A stretch of DNA of 53,506 nucleotides from Chloroflexota bacterium (GCA_021783095.1 JAJXUG010000026.1:1-53506), one strand, 5' to 3'. Shown: positions 33,422-43,083, numbered from the stretch's first letter. Numbers and translations are program-made. The notes: a model not told the origin generated them from the letters alone.

Positions 33422-34582
33422 CTACTTCAGCTGGTCAGCGGTGTAGTAGCCGCTGTCGACCAGCTCCTTCTGGACGTTGTCCTTGGTGACGAGGACCATG
33501 TCGAGGAGGTGCGAGGGGACGACCTTGACGCCGTTGTCGTACGTCTTGGTGTCGTTGACGTCGACCGTGCCGCCCTTGAGCATCTGGTCAACCATCGTGG
33601 CGGCGGACTTGGCCAGCAGGCGGGTGTCCTTGAACACGGTGCTGGTCTGCTCGCCCGCGAGGATCGACTTGACGGACGGGAGCTCGGCGTCCTGGCCGGA
33701 GACCACGGGGCCGGGCTTGTCGGCCGAGTAGTAGCCGACGGCCTTGAGCGAGGCGATGATGCCGCGGCTGATGCCGTCGTACGGCGACAGGACGGCGTCG
33801 ACCCTCTTGTCCGAGTAGAACGTGGACAGGATGTTGTCCATGCGGGCCTGCGCCGTGGCGCCGTCCCAGCGGAGCGTGCCGATCTGCTCCGGGAACTTGG
33901 TCTGCTTGCTCTGGACGACGAGGACGCCCTTGTCGATGTAGGGCTGCAGGATGGACATGGCGCCGTTGAAGAAGAACCCGGCGTTGTTGTCGTCCGGGGA
34001 GCCCGCGAACAGCTCGAGGTTGAAGGGGCCGGTCTTGCCCGCGTCGAGGCCCAGGGACTGGACGATCGAGGTGGCCTGGAGGACGCCGACCTTGAAGTTG
34101 TCGAACGTCGTGTAGTAGTCCACGTTCTTGCTGTTGCGGATCAGGCGGTCGTAGGCGAGGACCTTGATGCCCCCGTCGGCGGCCTTCTGCAGGGTGTCGG
34201 TGAGCGTGGTGCCGTCGATGGCGGCGATCACGAGCACCTTGGCGCCCTTGGTGATCATGTTCTCGATCTGCGACACCTGGGTCGGGATGTCGTCCTCGGC
34301 GAACTGCAGATCGGTGTCGTAGCCCATGCCCTTGAGGCTGGCCACGAGGTTGTCCCCGTCGGCGATCCAGCGGGCGGAGGACTTGGTTGGCATCGCGATG
34401 CCGATGAGGCCCCCGGCGGTGGCCTGCGAGGCGACGGCGGAAGCGGCGGCCTGCGAGGCGGGGTCCACCGAGGCGGCGGCCTGCGAGGCAGCAGCCTGCG
34501 ACGGCGCGGTCGAGGCAGCGCCGCCACCACAAGCCGCAACGAGAGCACCGGCCAGGATGGCCACGCTCAGGAACTTCTTCAT
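33422..34582 (-). CDS. Sugar ABC transporter substrate-binding lipoprotein (ChvE/periplasmic-binding type)
   Basis: This 386-residue lipoprotein is the receptor of the sugar importer. The signal [18 protein letters not shown] ends in a lipobox (Cys18), followed by a linker of Ala/Ser/Gln/Thr repeats (about residues 19-50). The type I periplasmic-binding fold begins at [19 protein letters not shown] and includes [12 protein letters not shown] and VLAYDRLI, matching the ChvE/MmsE group of multiple-sugar receptors. ATG at 34582 has an AGGA site seven bases upstream. The gene has its own promoter and operator at 34722-34785. L-arabinose or a related pentose is the likely ligand, from the adjacent araA-D-B genes. 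Confidence 0.93.
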   Translation of the reverse strand: MKKFLSVAILAGALVAACGGGAASTAPSQAAASQAAASVDPASQAAASAVASQATAGGLIGIAMPTKSSARWIADGDNLVASLKGMGYDTDLQFAEDDIPTQVSQIENMITKGAKVLVIAAIDGTTLTDTLQKAADGGIKVLAYDRLIRNSKNVDYYTTFDNFKVGVLQATSIVQSLGLDAGKTGPFNLELFAGSPDDNNAGFFFNGAMSILQPYIDKGVLVVQSKQTKFPEQIGTLRWDGATAQARMDNILSTFYSDKRVDAVLSPYDGISRGIIASLKAVGYYSADKPGPVVSGQDAELPSVKSILAGEQTSTVFKDTRLLAKSAATMVDQMLKGGTVDVNDTKTYDNGVKVVPSHLLDMVLVTKDNVQKELVDSGYYTADQLK

Positions 34583-34721
34583 CGGTGTCCTGCTCTCCTC
34601 CTGCGACGGCACCCTTGGCCGCCTTCTGCTTGGCACGGACCGGCTCGTCGCGGCATGCCGCGCGCCCCTCAGGAGCGCGGTCGGGGTCGAATTGCCCGTC
34701 CGCTCACTCCGGCCATCTGGT

Positions 34722-34785
34722 GCCGTTATCGTTCCCGTGAACGATAACGGCCGCAATCCTAGGGTGCCCCATCTGCACCCGTCAA
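34722..34785 (-). promoter_or_regulatory. Promoter and LacI-type operator of the sugar transporter genes
   Basis: On the minus strand TTGACG (34785-34780) and TAGGAT (34761-34756) make a -35/-10 pair with an 18-bp spacer. A perfect inverted repeat follows at once at 34751-34722: 13-bp arms (GCCGTTATCGTTC on the plus strand) around four bases. It covers the transcription start, the ideal place for a repressor. The 16-bp core CCGTTATCGTTCCCGT recurs at the araB/LacI promoter, so both are likely sites of that regulator. Confidence 0.85.
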
Positions 34786-34845
34786 GGGTCTTTTCGCATC
34801 CCTCCCGACACCGACCGCATGGAGGCCCGGGTGGCACGCGAGCGC

Positions 34846-36354
34846 CTACAGGCCCCGCCCCAGCGACCAGTAGAGGTCGCTCCAGCGCAGCTGGTCGCGG
34901 AACGCGTCGAGCGTCGTGTGCTCGTCGATGACCAGCAGCTCCGTCCCCGTCATCGAGGCGAAGTCGCGCAGGTGCTCCGGCGTCACGTCGAAGGCGAGGC
35001 TCGTGTGGTGGGATCCGCCGGCGTGGATCCAGGCGGCGGCGCCCGTGCGCAGGTCGGGCCGCGGCCGCCAGACGGCGCGCGCGACCGGCAGCTTTGGCAG
35101 GTCGTGCTCGGGCGCCACGACGTCGACCACCGCGGCCACCATGCGGAAGCGCTGGCCCATGTCCGTGACGCAGGCGGCGACCGCGGTCCCGGTGTGGGCG
35201 GTGAACACCAGCCGGACCGGGTCCTCCTTGCCGCCGATGCCCAGCGGATGGATCTCCAGGCGCGGCCGCTCGCGGCTGATCGACGGGCAGACCTCGAGCA
35301 TGTGGGCGCCGAGGATCACGTCGTCGCTGCCGCCGGACAGGTGGTACGTGTAGTCCTCCATGAACGAGGTCCCGCCGGGCAGCCCGGCCGACATCACCTT
35401 CATGGCCCGGACCATGGCCGCGGTCTTCCAGTCGCCCTCGCCGCCGAAGCCGTAGCCGTCGGCCATCAGGCGCTGGACGGCGAGCCCGGGCAGCTGCCGC
35501 AGCCCGTGGAGGTCCTCGAACGTGTCGGTGAAGGCGGTGAACCCGCCCGCCTCGAGGAACCCGCGCAGCGCGACCTCCTGGCGGGCGCCGTAGCGCAGGC
35601 TGTCCGCGCGGTCACCCCCGGGCTGCAGCTCGGCCACGACCTCGTACTCGTCGAGGTACCGCGCGACCAGCGCATCGACATCCGCATCGGACGTCGCGTC
35701 GATCGCGGCGGCCAGGTCGCCCACGCCCCAGGTGTTGATCGCGAAGCCGAACTTGCGCTGCGCCTCGACCTTGTCGCCCTCGGTGACCGCGACCTCGCGC
35801 ATGTTGTCGCCGAAGCGGGCGATCCTGCCGCTCTGCCAGTCGGCCCGCGCGGACGCCGCCCGGGTCCAGGTCCCGATCTGCGCCTGGACCGACGCCTCGC
35901 CCCAGTGGCCCACGACCACCTTGCGCTCGATGCGCAGCCGGGCGGCCAGGAACCCGAACTCGCGGTCGCCGTGGGCGGCCTGGTTCAGGTTCATGAAGTC
36001 CATGTCGATGTCGGCCCAGGGGATCTCGCGGTTGAACTGCGTGTGCAGGTGGAGGAAGGGCTTCTGGAGCGCCTCGAGCCCGGCGATCCACATCTTGGCC
36101 GGGCTGAAGGTGTGCATCCAGGTGATGAGGCCGACGCAGGCCGGGTCGAGGTTGGCCTCGGCGACCAGGCGGCGGATGCCGTCGGCGCCGGTCAGGACCG
36201 GCTTGAACACCACGCGCACCGGGATCGCCGGCGCGTCGTCGAGCGCCGTCGCGATGGCCTGGCTGTGCCGCGCCACCGTGTCGAGCACCTCGGGGCCGTA
36301 GAGGTGCTGGCTGCCGGTGACGAACCAAACCTCGTACGCGGCGAGGTCGAGCAT
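34846..36354 (-). CDS. araA: L-arabinose isomerase
   Basis: This 502-residue enzyme converts L-arabinose to L-ribulose. The metal ligands fall at the same numbers as in E. coli AraA: Glu306 in GFGGEGDWK, Glu333 in SFMEDYTYH, His351 in [10 protein letters not shown] (His350 in E. coli) and His450 in GGSHHT. Length is normal. The ATG at 36354 has GAGGAGG six bases upstream, which fixes the start. It is the last of araB-araD-araA, all on the minus strand; the gap to araD is 10 bp. The sugar-transport genes follow downstream under their own promoter. Confidence 0.97.
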   Translation of the reverse strand: MLDLAAYEVWFVTGSQHLYGPEVLDTVARHSQAIATALDDAPAIPVRVVFKPVLTGADGIRRLVAEANLDPACVGLITWMHTFSPAKMWIAGLEALQKPFLHLHTQFNREIPWADIDMDFMNLNQAAHGDREFGFLAARLRIERKVVVGHWGEASVQAQIGTWTRAASARADWQSGRIARFGDNMREVAVTEGDKVEAQRKFGFAINTWGVGDLAAAIDATSDADVDALVARYLDEYEVVAELQPGGDRADSLRYGARQEVALRGFLEAGGFTAFTDTFEDLHGLRQLPGLAVQRLMADGYGFGGEGDWKTAAMVRAMKVMSAGLPGGTSFMEDYTYHLSGGSDDVILGAHMLEVCPSISRERPRLEIHPLGIGGKEDPVRLVFTAHTGTAVAACVTDMGQRFRMVAAVVDVVAPEHDLPKLPVARAVWRPRPDLRTGAAAWIHAGGSHHTSLAFDVTPEHLRDFASMTGTELLVIDEHTTLDAFRDQLRWSDLYWSLGRGL

Positions 36355-36364
36355 CGAATCCTCC

Positions 36365-37027
36365 TCAGCGGGCCGGCGCGGGGCGCTGGCCGTAGACGTT
36401 CAGGTAGCGGTCGTGGAGCCTCGCGACCATGTCGGGCGGGATCTCGTCGGGCTGGCCCAGCTGGAGGGCCAGGAACACGGTCGCCGCGATGTCCTCGACC
36501 ATGACCGCCGACTTGACGGCGGCCTTGGCGCTCGCGCCGATGGTGAACACGCCGTGGTTCTTGAGCAGCACGGCAGTCGAGGGGCCGATGGCGTCCACGA
36601 TCAGCCGCCCGATCGAGTCGTCGCCGATGAGGGCAAACCCGGCGCACGGGATGGGGCAGCCGAACTCGTCGGCCTGGGCGGTCAGGTACACCGGGATGGA
36701 CCGGCCGACGGCGGCGAACGCGGTGGCGTAGCGCGAGTGCGTGTGGACCACCCCGTTGACGTCGGGGCGGTGGCGGTACACGTACAGGTGGCTCGCGGTG
36801 TCCGAGGACGGCGCCTGCCGGCCCTCCACCACGTTCCCGTCGAGGTCGACGACCACCATGGACTCGGCGGTGAGCTCGCCGTACCGGACGCCCGAGGGCT
36901 TGATCGCGACGAGCCCGGTCCCGGGGTCGCGCGCCGAGACGTTGCCGCCGGTCCAGGCGACGAGGTTGTTGCGCGGCAGCTCGTCGTGGAGCTCCACGAG
37001 CTGCTCGCGCAGCGCGGCGAGGAGCAT
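36365..37027 (-). CDS. araD: L-ribulose-5-phosphate 4-epimerase
   Basis: This 220-residue class II aldolase-type enzyme makes D-xylulose 5-phosphate from L-ribulose 5-phosphate. The catalytic blocks are GGNVSARDP, the phosphate-binding KPSG, Ser74-Ser75-Asp76 (SSDT), the zinc-binding His95 and His97 in [10 protein letters not shown], and a third zinc His in KNHGVFT. The ATG overlaps the araB stop codon by one base (TGATG). It feeds the product into the pentose phosphate pathway. The assignment is strong from neighbours and motifs together. Confidence 0.95.
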   Translation of the reverse strand: MLLAALREQLVELHDELPRNNLVAWTGGNVSARDPGTGLVAIKPSGVRYGELTAESMVVVDLDGNVVEGRQAPSSDTASHLYVYRHRPDVNGVVHTHSRYATAFAAVGRSIPVYLTAQADEFGCPIPCAGFALIGDDSIGRLIVDAIGPSTAVLLKNHGVFTIGASAKAAVKSAVMVEDIAATVFLALQLGQPDEIPPDMVARLHDRYLNVYGQRPAPAR

Positions 37028-38712
37028 CAGCGGACGCCTGCCTTGGCCCGCGCGCGCAGGCCACGGAGCCGCTTCATCACGTCGTTGCCGCCGCGGCCGA
37101 AGTAGTCGTGCAGCGCGAGGTACTCGGCGTGGAGCGCGTCGTACACCTCGCGGTGGGCGGGGTTGGGCTCGTAGGCCACCTCGGACAGGCGGGCCATGGC
37201 GGCCGCCGCGGCCTCGATGGATGCGAAGCCGCCCGCCTCGGGGCCGGCCGCCACGGCGCCGAACATCGCGGCGCCCAGGGCGGGCACCTGGTCCGTCTCG
37301 GGGATCCGGAACGTCTTGCCGGTGACGTCGGCGTAGACCTGCATGATGAACGGCGACTTCTGGGGCAGCCCGCCCGCGGCGACCACCTCGCTGACCGGCA
37401 CGCCGTTCGCGGCGAGGTCGTCGATGATCACCCGGGTCCCGAACGCGGTGGCCTCGACCAGGGCGCGGTAGATCTCGGGCGCGGTGGTCGCGAGCGTGGC
37501 GCCCACGAGCAGCCCGCCGAGCTCGGCGTCCACGAGCACGCTGCGGTTGCCGTTCCACCAGTCGAGCGCGAGCAGCCCGCTCTCGCCCGGCGCGAGCCTC
37601 GCGGCCTCCTCCTGGAGCAGCGTGTGGATGTCGATGCCGCGCTCCCGCGCCGCGGCGAAGTAGCGCTCCGGGACCGCGTGCTCCACGAGCCAGGCGAAGT
37701 GGTCGCCGACGCAGCTCTGGCCCGCCTCGTAGCCGAAGAAGCCGGGCAGGATCCCGTCCTCGACGTACCCGCACATGCCGGGCACGACGTGCTCGTCCGG
37801 GGCGAGGACCATGTGGCAGGTGCTGGTGCCCATGATCGCGACCATGCGGCCCGACTCGATGACGGTCGCGGCGGGAACCGCCACGTGCGCATCGACGTTG
37901 GCGACGGCGACCGCCGTCCCCGGCCGCAGGCCCGTCCACGCCGCGGCTTCGGCCGTGAGGCCGCCGGCGCGATCGCCGGTGCGGGCGATCTCGCGCGACA
38001 TCTTGGCGTCCACGACATCGGCGAAACGCGGGTCGAGCGCCTCGAAGAACGCTTGGCTCGGGAAGCCGTCGCGACGGCTCCAGATGGCCTTGTAGCCCGC
38101 GGTCGTGGGGTTGCGCGTCTCGACGCCCGTCAGCCGCCAGACGAGCCAGTCGCCGGCCTCGATGAGCCGGTCGGCCCGGGCGTAGACGTCGGGCGCCTCG
38201 TCGAGGATCTGGAGCGCCTTGCTGAAGAACCACTCCGAGCTGATCTTGCCGCCGTAGCGGTCCAGCCAGCCCTCCCCCATCGCCCGCGCGGTCTCGTTGA
38301 TCCGGTCCGCCTCGGGCTGGGCCGCGTGGTGCTTCCACAGCTTGACCCACGCGTGCGGCTCGGCGCGCAGCTCCGGGAGGAGACAGAGCGGCGTGCCGTC
38401 CGCACGCGTGGGGAGCATCGTGCAGGCGGTGAAGTCGATGCCGAGGCCGATGACGTCTGCCGGGTCGACACCCGATTCGGCCAGTGCCGCCGGCACGGCG
38501 GTCTGGAGCACCCGCAGGTAGTCCTCGGGGTCCTGGAGCGCCCAGTCGGGCGGGAGCGGCAGGTCCTGGCCCGCGAGCGGCAGCCGCTCGTCGATCACGC
38601 CGTTGCTGTACGGGTACACCGCCGACGCGACGATGCGCCCATCCGCGATGTCCACGACCACGGCGCGGCCCGATTCGGAACCGTAGTCCACGCCGATCGC
38701 GTACCGGCTCAC
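37027..38712 (-). CDS. araB: Ribulokinase (FGGY family)
   Basis: This 561-residue FGGY-family kinase phosphorylates L-ribulose. It begins with the ATP/sugar kinase strand YAIGVDYGSESGRAVVVD, continues with GLGIDFTACTML, and has the C-terminal FGGY-type block VVAAGGLPQKSPFIMQVYADV that binds ATP. Length fits AraB (about 550-570). The start is a GTG at 38712 with GGGAGG about five bases upstream. It is the first gene of araBDA and is divergent from the LacI-family regulator, sharing a 142-bp control region with an operator-like palindrome. Confidence 0.96.
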   Translation of the reverse strand: MSRYAIGVDYGSESGRAVVVDIADGRIVASAVYPYSNGVIDERLPLAGQDLPLPPDWALQDPEDYLRVLQTAVPAALAESGVDPADVIGLGIDFTACTMLPTRADGTPLCLLPELRAEPHAWVKLWKHHAAQPEADRINETARAMGEGWLDRYGGKISSEWFFSKALQILDEAPDVYARADRLIEAGDWLVWRLTGVETRNPTTAGYKAIWSRRDGFPSQAFFEALDPRFADVVDAKMSREIARTGDRAGGLTAEAAAWTGLRPGTAVAVANVDAHVAVPAATVIESGRMVAIMGTSTCHMVLAPDEHVVPGMCGYVEDGILPGFFGYEAGQSCVGDHFAWLVEHAVPERYFAAARERGIDIHTLLQEEAARLAPGESGLLALDWWNGNRSVLVDAELGGLLVGATLATTAPEIYRALVEATAFGTRVIIDDLAANGVPVSEVVAAGGLPQKSPFIMQVYADVTGKTFRIPETDQVPALGAAMFGAVAAGPEAGGFASIEAAAAAMARLSEVAYEPNPAHREVYDALHAEYLALHDYFGRGGNDVMKRLRGLRARAKAGVR

Positions 38713-38772
38713 GCTGCCTCCCTCAGATCGCTATGGTTGTGGCGACCCGGCGCAATCCCTCGCGCCGCGCTT

Positions 38773-38807
38773 CGACCGTTATCGTTCCCGTTAGCGTTCA
38801 CGGTACA
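38773..38807. promoter_or_regulatory. araB/LacI divergent control site
   Basis: An imperfect palindrome at 38773-38802 starts with ACCGTTATCGTTCCCGT, sharing the 16-bp core CCGTTATCGTTCCCGT with the operator at 34722-34751; the two half-sites match at 9 of 12 positions. A TACACT -10 box for the regulator overlaps its end (38802-38807). The site is 60 bases from the araB start and 53 from the regulator start, so one bound repressor could control both. Confidence 0.75.
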
Positions 38808-38854
38808 CTACTCCGGCAACCTCGCAACAGCCTCGAGCGCTAGGAGCAGCCTAG

Positions 38855-39922
38855 GTGCCGCCCCTCCATCGGGTCACGATCAAGGAGATCGCCGCGATGA
38901 CCGGCGTCTCCGTCCAGACGGTGTCGCGGGTCCTCAACAAGCGCCCGGACGTGTCCCCCGCCACCCGGCAGCTGGTCGAGGCGGCGATCGAGGAGCACGG
39001 CTTCCGGCCCAATGCGGTCGCGCGGAGCCTGGTCAACCGCCGGTCGCGGATGCTGGGCGTGATCGCGTCAGGGCTCGAGTACCTCGGCGTCGGCCAGACG
39101 GTCACCGGTATCGCCGATGAGGCGGAGGCCTCCGGCTATTCAATCATCCTCAAGGAGCTCGCGGGCTTCGATGCGCCGGACATCGTCCCGGTCATCGAGC
39201 TGCTGCTCGAGCACCGCGTCGAGGGGATCATCTTCGCCGGGCCGCAGATGGTGTCCAACGTGCGCCACGTCCAGGAGCAGCTGCCGGCGGCCCGTCCGCA
39301 GATCGTGTTCCTCAAGTCGGACCCCTCGCCCGATTTCACCACGATCGGCATCGACAACATCGCCGCCGGCCGATTGGCTACCGAGCACCTCGTGACGCTC
39401 GGACGCCGCAGGATCGCGCACCTCGCCGGGCCGCTGGACTGGCGCGAGGCGCGGGACCGGCGCGATGGCTGGCGGGCGGCGCTGGCCGACGCCGGGCTGC
39501 CGGCCGGGCCTGTGGCGACTGGCGACTGGTTCGCGGGCAGCGGCGTGACGGCCCTCGAGGCGATCCTCGACGAGGCGCCCGAGATCGACGGGCTGTTCGC
39601 CGCCAGCGACCTCATGGCGCTCGGCGCGATCCAGGTCGCCCACCGGCGCGGGATCCGCATCCCGGATGACCTCGCGATCGTGGGATTCGACGGTCTCCGG
39701 GAGGCGGCCCACTTCACGCCGTCGCTGACGACCGTGGTGCAGCCGCTGACCGAGATGGGCCGAGCCGCGGTCCGCGAGCTCGTGACCGGCTTCGAGGGCG
39801 GTGCCGGGGAGACGCCCGCGCCTGTCCGCACGCTGGTCCTGCCGACGACGTTGATCTATGGGGAGAGCGCCCCCGCGCTCGTCGCCTCGTCGGTGGGAGG
39901 CAGAACAGCCGCGGGCGCCTGA
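38855..39922 (+). CDS. LacI-family transcriptional regulator, likely of the arabinose genes
   Basis: This 355-residue regulator has a LacI helix-turn-helix (residues 6-27, VTIKEIAAMTGVSVQTVSRV) and hinge (FRPNAVARSLVNRRS), then a periplasmic-binding-like effector domain (about residues 60-340) with SDLMALGAIQVAHRRG and IVGFDG. The GTG at 38855 follows AGGAG by eight bases. It is divergent from araBDA. The shared operator core at both the ara promoter and the transporter promoter makes it the likely arabinose repressor, similar in role to AraR although of the LacI family. The inducer is inferred, not seen. Confidence 0.9.
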   Translation: MPPLHRVTIKEIAAMTGVSVQTVSRVLNKRPDVSPATRQLVEAAIEEHGFRPNAVARSLVNRRSRMLGVIASGLEYLGVGQTVTGIADEAEASGYSIILKELAGFDAPDIVPVIELLLEHRVEGIIFAGPQMVSNVRHVQEQLPAARPQIVFLKSDPSPDFTTIGIDNIAAGRLATEHLVTLGRRRIAHLAGPLDWREARDRRDGWRAALADAGLPAGPVATGDWFAGSGVTALEAILDEAPEIDGLFAASDLMALGAIQVAHRRGIRIPDDLAIVGFDGLREAAHFTPSLTTVVQPLTEMGRAAVRELVTGFEGGAGETPAPVRTLVLPTTLIYGESAPALVASSVGGRTAAGA

Positions 39923-40044
39923 CGCTCGTCGGCCCGGCGCCGCCCGCTCAAGACCGCCATCGCGAGGTCCCACGCTCGTAGCGCCGCCTGGCGGCGATGA
40001 GGAGGTCGCCGCGCTCGAGACCGGTGTGGGGCCGAGGACCCCGA

Positions 40045-40716
40045 TCAGCCGTCGAGCGCAGCCGCCTCCACGCAGCACGCCACCACGCCCAGCCGCTCGA
40101 GGCGGTCGAAAGTCGACCGGCGGCGCACAGTCCAGGCGGCGATCTCGAGCCCGGCGTCACGGGCGCTGCGCATCGACGCCGGCGTGATGGCGCCCCACAG
40201 CACGGAGATCCCGCGACAGCCCAGCCCCAGCGCGAGCGAGAGCGAGGCCGGCGCAAGGTCCTCGGCGTTGAGCCACAGGGTCCAGCCCGGCAGGCGATCG
40301 GCCATGGCGGCGAGGCTCGGCGGGTCGAACGAGCTCAGCACGGACCGCGAGCCGTGATCGCCCCGCGCCGCCCGGAGCACGGCAGCCGTCGCGTCGCCGT
40401 GGTCGTCGCCCTTGAGCTCGATGTCCAGGAACGGGTCCGGCCCCAGCATCGCCAGCGCCTCGGCGAGGGCCGGCACCCCCGCGGTCGCCAACTCGGCAGC
40501 ATCGAGCGCGTCCACCCGCTCCGGGCGGTGCTGGACCCGGGCCAGCGTCTCGTCGTGGAGGATCACCGGCACGCCGTCGCGCGAGAGCTGGACGTCGAAC
40601 TCGACGCCGTCGCAGGCAGGCACGCGGATCGCCGCCGCCATGGCGGCCAGCGTGTTCTCGGGCGCGACGCGCCAGTCCCCCCGATGTGCCAGCCGAAGCG
40701 AGCGACGCGCGCTCAC
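40045..40716 (-). CDS. Glycerophosphodiester phosphodiesterase
   Basis: This 223-residue protein is a cytosolic GDPD that releases sn-glycerol 3-phosphate from glycerophosphodiesters. The catalytic pattern is clear: LAHRGDWRVAPENT (His11, Arg12, Glu20), the metal-binding VEFDVQLSRDGVPVILHD (Glu/Asp and His53), and FLDIELKG with the third metal ligand. The length is normal for the short family. Its GTG overlaps the EEP gene stop by 4 bp (GTGA). Together with that gene and the histidine kinase it may form a phosphate-scavenging operon. No signal peptide is visible. It is convergent with the LacI gene, and the space 39923-40044 shows only a short CGCCGCC/GGCGGCG stem near 39982. Confidence 0.9.
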   Translation of the reverse strand: MSARRSLRLAHRGDWRVAPENTLAAMAAAIRVPACDGVEFDVQLSRDGVPVILHDETLARVQHRPERVDALDAAELATAGVPALAEALAMLGPDPFLDIELKGDDHGDATAAVLRAARGDHGSRSVLSSFDPPSLAAMADRLPGWTLWLNAEDLAPASLSLALGLGCRGISVLWGAITPASMRSARDAGLEIAAWTVRRRSTFDRLERLGVVACCVEAAALDG

Positions 40717-41468
40717 GAGGCACCCCCCACGCGGATCCGCGCCGCCAGGCCGAAGTGGTCCGAGGGGTAGAGCGTCGGGTCATCGACTGCGGGGCGATCG
40801 AACACGACGCGCGCCTCCTCGACCTCGATGGAGCCGCGCAGCCAGATGTAGTCGAGGCAGTCGGGCTCGCCATCGGTGTCCATCGCGGGCGCCTGGAGCC
40901 CCGATGGCCACGTCACGGTCGGCTCCGCGCCGTTGGCCGCAAGGAGCGCGGAGCGGAAGCCGGCCGCGCCCATCCGCGCGTACGCAGCCTCGCGCGGGTC
41001 CGCGTTGAAGTCGCCGACGACGGCCATCGCGTCGTGCTCGGGCGCGCCCTCGAGCCAGGCGAGCAGCTGCTCGACCTGGGCGAGCCGCTCCGCGTGCGCC
41101 TCGGGCGGGTGGTGCAGGTGGGTCACCGCGAACACGAGGCGGCCGCCGCCCGGCAGCGACACCAGGACCCGGTGCGCCGAGCGCGTCAGGCCGAGGTCGA
41201 GCCGCTCGAGCCGCTCGTGCGCCAGCGGCGCTTTCACGAGCAGGCTGTTGCCGTACTCGGGCCGGCCGGCCCAGCCGCGGACGGCCGCGTAGTGGGCCTC
41301 GCCCGCAGCGCCCAGGAGTCGGTCCTGCTGCAGCGGGTAGACGACCTCCTGGAGGCCCATGACGTCGGGCTGGAGCGCGGCCATGTCGGCGAGCAGCAGC
41401 GGCAGGCGCTCGTTCCAGCGGTCGGCGAGGTTGCGGATGTTGAGGGTGGCGACGAGCAGGCGGTCCAC
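40713..41468 (-). CDS. Endonuclease/exonuclease/phosphatase family protein
   Basis: This 251-residue protein has the EEP fold with its usual order of motifs: TLNIRN, LQEV (Glu), the substrate-side HLHHPPEA, GDFNADP with the metal-binding Asp and Asn, and the C-terminal SDHFG with the catalytic Asp-His. Members cleave phosphodiester or phosphate ester bonds in nucleic acids, lipids or sugars. Start is a GTG at 41468 after a weak GGAAGGAAC site. It overlaps the GDPD gene and lies 23 bases after the histidine-kinase stop, so the three are probably one operon. The substrate cannot be fixed by sequence; a lipid-type substrate is possible from the GDPD neighbour. Confidence 0.82.
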   Translation of the reverse strand: MDRLLVATLNIRNLADRWNERLPLLLADMAALQPDVMGLQEVVYPLQQDRLLGAAGEAHYAAVRGWAGRPEYGNSLLVKAPLAHERLERLDLGLTRSAHRVLVSLPGGGRLVFAVTHLHHPPEAHAERLAQVEQLLAWLEGAPEHDAMAVVGDFNADPREAAYARMGAAGFRSALLAANGAEPTVTWPSGLQAPAMDTDGEPDCLDYIWLRGSIEVEEARVVFDRPAVDDPTLYPSDHFGLAARIRVGGAS

Positions 41469-41491
41469 GCGGGCTGGGTTCCTTCCTTCGG

Positions 41492-42610
41492 TCAGGGTGC
41501 GGGAGCGGGGGGGACTGCGGGGCGATGGGTCTCGGCGGCTCCGGCTCCGTCGGCTCCGGCCTGGTCGTCCGGAGCCGGGGACACGGTGCCCGGCGGCCGC
41601 GCCGGCAGGACGAACCAGAACGTCGAGCCGCGGCCCTCCTCGGATTCGACGCCGATGGTGCCACCGTGGGCCGCCACGATGTGGCGCGAGATGGCGAGGC
41701 CCAGGCCCGTCCCGCCGCCCCGCACGCGGGCGCGATCCGCCTTGTAGAACCGCTCGAAGACGCGGGCGCGGTCTGCTCGGGCAATGCCGATCCCGCGGTC
41801 GACGACCTCGACCCTCGCCCCGTCGCCGGCCCGCCGGACGCGGATCGTCACCTCGCCGCCGTCGGGGCTGAACTTGACCGCGTTGTGGACCAGGTTGACG
41901 AGCACTTGGCCGATGCGCTGCTCCTCGCCCCGGACGATGGGCGTGGCCGGGTCCGCCTCGACGCCAATGCGCACCCCGCCCCGCTCCGCGAACAGGCGCA
42001 GCCGCTCGGCCGACGCCTCGGCCAGCCGCGCGAGGTCAACGTCGTCCTCCGGGACGATCGAGCTGCCACCCTCGATCCGGGCGAGGTCGAGGATCTCGGC
42101 GACCATCTGGGCGAGGTGCCCGGTCTCGACCTCGATCTTGGCGATGCGATCGCGGAGGCGCTCCGGCACCTCGACGGCGGCCGCCTCGCGGGCAGCCGTC
42201 TCGGCGAGCAGCGTGATCGTGCTGATGGGCGTGCGCAGCTCGTGGCTCAGGTTGTCGATGAACTCGGTGCGGATCTGGCGCAGGCGCCGTAGCTCGGACA
42301 CGTCCTCGAGGACGACCACCAGGCCGTCGCCGCTCGTGTGAGCCGCACGGATGACGATCGTCCTCGGCTCGCCCGTCCCGAGGCGGACCTCCGTGCTGCC
42401 GGCGCCCTCATTGAGGAACCGCTCGACCCGCAGGTCGAGGAACGTCTCCATCACCGTGCGGCCGAGCAGGCGGCCGGGCGCCGCGTCGAGCAGCGCGTGG
42501 GCGCGGGCGTTGGCCTCCACGACGCGGCGGTCGGCGTCGAACCGGACGACGCCGACGGGCAACAGGTCGCTGAGCGGGTCGGGCAAGGGGTCGGCGGGAT
42601 CCATCGGCAT
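41492..42610 (-). CDS. Soluble PAS-containing histidine kinase (PhoR-like family)
   Basis: This kinase of about 372 residues has an N-terminal PAS domain (about residues 15-105, VGVVRFDADRRVVEANARA), a HisKA dimerisation helix with the phospho-accepting His in NLSHELRTP (His123), and a HATPase_c domain with N-box NLVHNAVKFSPDGG, VVDRGIGIARADRARVF and the G2-box GGGTGLGL. The C-terminal tail is Ala/Pro-rich. There is no membrane segment, so it senses an internal signal. The closest type by layout is the PhoR/SenX3 group, and the PhoB-like regulator is 7 kb away. Start is uncertain (ATG 42610, GTG 42622 or ATG 42604). It is the first gene of a run with EEP and GDPD. Confidence 0.88.
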   Translation of the reverse strand: MPMDPADPLPDPLSDLLPVGVVRFDADRRVVEANARAHALLDAAPGRLLGRTVMETFLDLRVERFLNEGAGSTEVRLGTGEPRTIVIRAAHTSGDGLVVVLEDVSELRRLRQIRTEFIDNLSHELRTPISTITLLAETAAREAAAVEVPERLRDRIAKIEVETGHLAQMVAEILDLARIEGGSSIVPEDDVDLARLAEASAERLRLFAERGGVRIGVEADPATPIVRGEEQRIGQVLVNLVHNAVKFSPDGGEVTIRVRRAGDGARVEVVDRGIGIARADRARVFERFYKADRARVRGGGTGLGLAISRHIVAAHGGTIGVESEEGRGSTFWFVLPARPPGTVSPAPDDQAGADGAGAAETHRPAVPPAPAP

Positions 42611-42666
42611 CGAGGATGGCACAGGCGGGACAACCGCGTGTTCGCGGCCGGCCCAGCTGCGCCGCG

Positions 42667-43083
42667 CTACCTCTCCTGCCCGACGCCGAGCTGGCGCATC
42701 ATCCCCATCTGGTCGTACTGGTGCCAGTGCTCGGTCACCTTGCCATCGCGGATCCGGAACAGGTGGAGCTCCTCGATCTCGTAGCGGCGGCCGGTCGGGG
42801 GCATGCCCATGAGCGTGCCCGTCTGCGTCCCGACGGAGGTGACGTGCGCGCAGACGAAATCGTCCTCGGCGACCAGGCGGTGGATCTTGAACGCGCCGTC
42901 CGAGAGGCCGGCCGAGACCCGCTCGATCGCCGAGCGCATGCCGGCCCGCGGGTCGTCGCCGAAGCGGTACGTGTGGAAGGTCGCGTCGGGCGCGATGAGC
43001 TCGTCGACGGCGGCGAAGTCGCCAGCGCCGAAGATGCGCTCGATGAACTGGCGGACGATGGCCTTGTTGGTCTCGAGGTTCAC
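42667..43083 (-). CDS. SnoaL-like/ester cyclase family protein
   Basis: This 138-residue protein has the cystatin-like alpha+beta barrel of the SnoaL family, with NKAIVRQFIERIFGAGDF at the N-terminus and the conserved GMPPTGRRYEIEELHLFRI and EHWHQYDQMGMMRQLG blocks. In other members this fold carries out aldol or ester-cyclase chemistry on polyketides, or has unknown roles. No polyketide genes are nearby. The GTG start at 43083 has GGAGG about nine bases upstream. It lies in the same direction as the histidine kinase and J-domain genes. Confidence 0.8.
   Translation of the reverse strand: MNLETNKAIVRQFIERIFGAGDFAAVDELIAPDATFHTYRFGDDPRAGMRSAIERVSAGLSDGAFKIHRLVAEDDFVCAHVTSVGTQTGTLMGMPPTGRRYEIEELHLFRIRDGKVTEHWHQYDQMGMMRQLGVGQER

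Noticed and set aside
39982..39996. CGCCGCC/GGCGGCG stem as a terminator between the LacI and GDPD genes
   Set aside because: The loop is a single base and no T-run follows; in DNA this GC-rich such stems are common.
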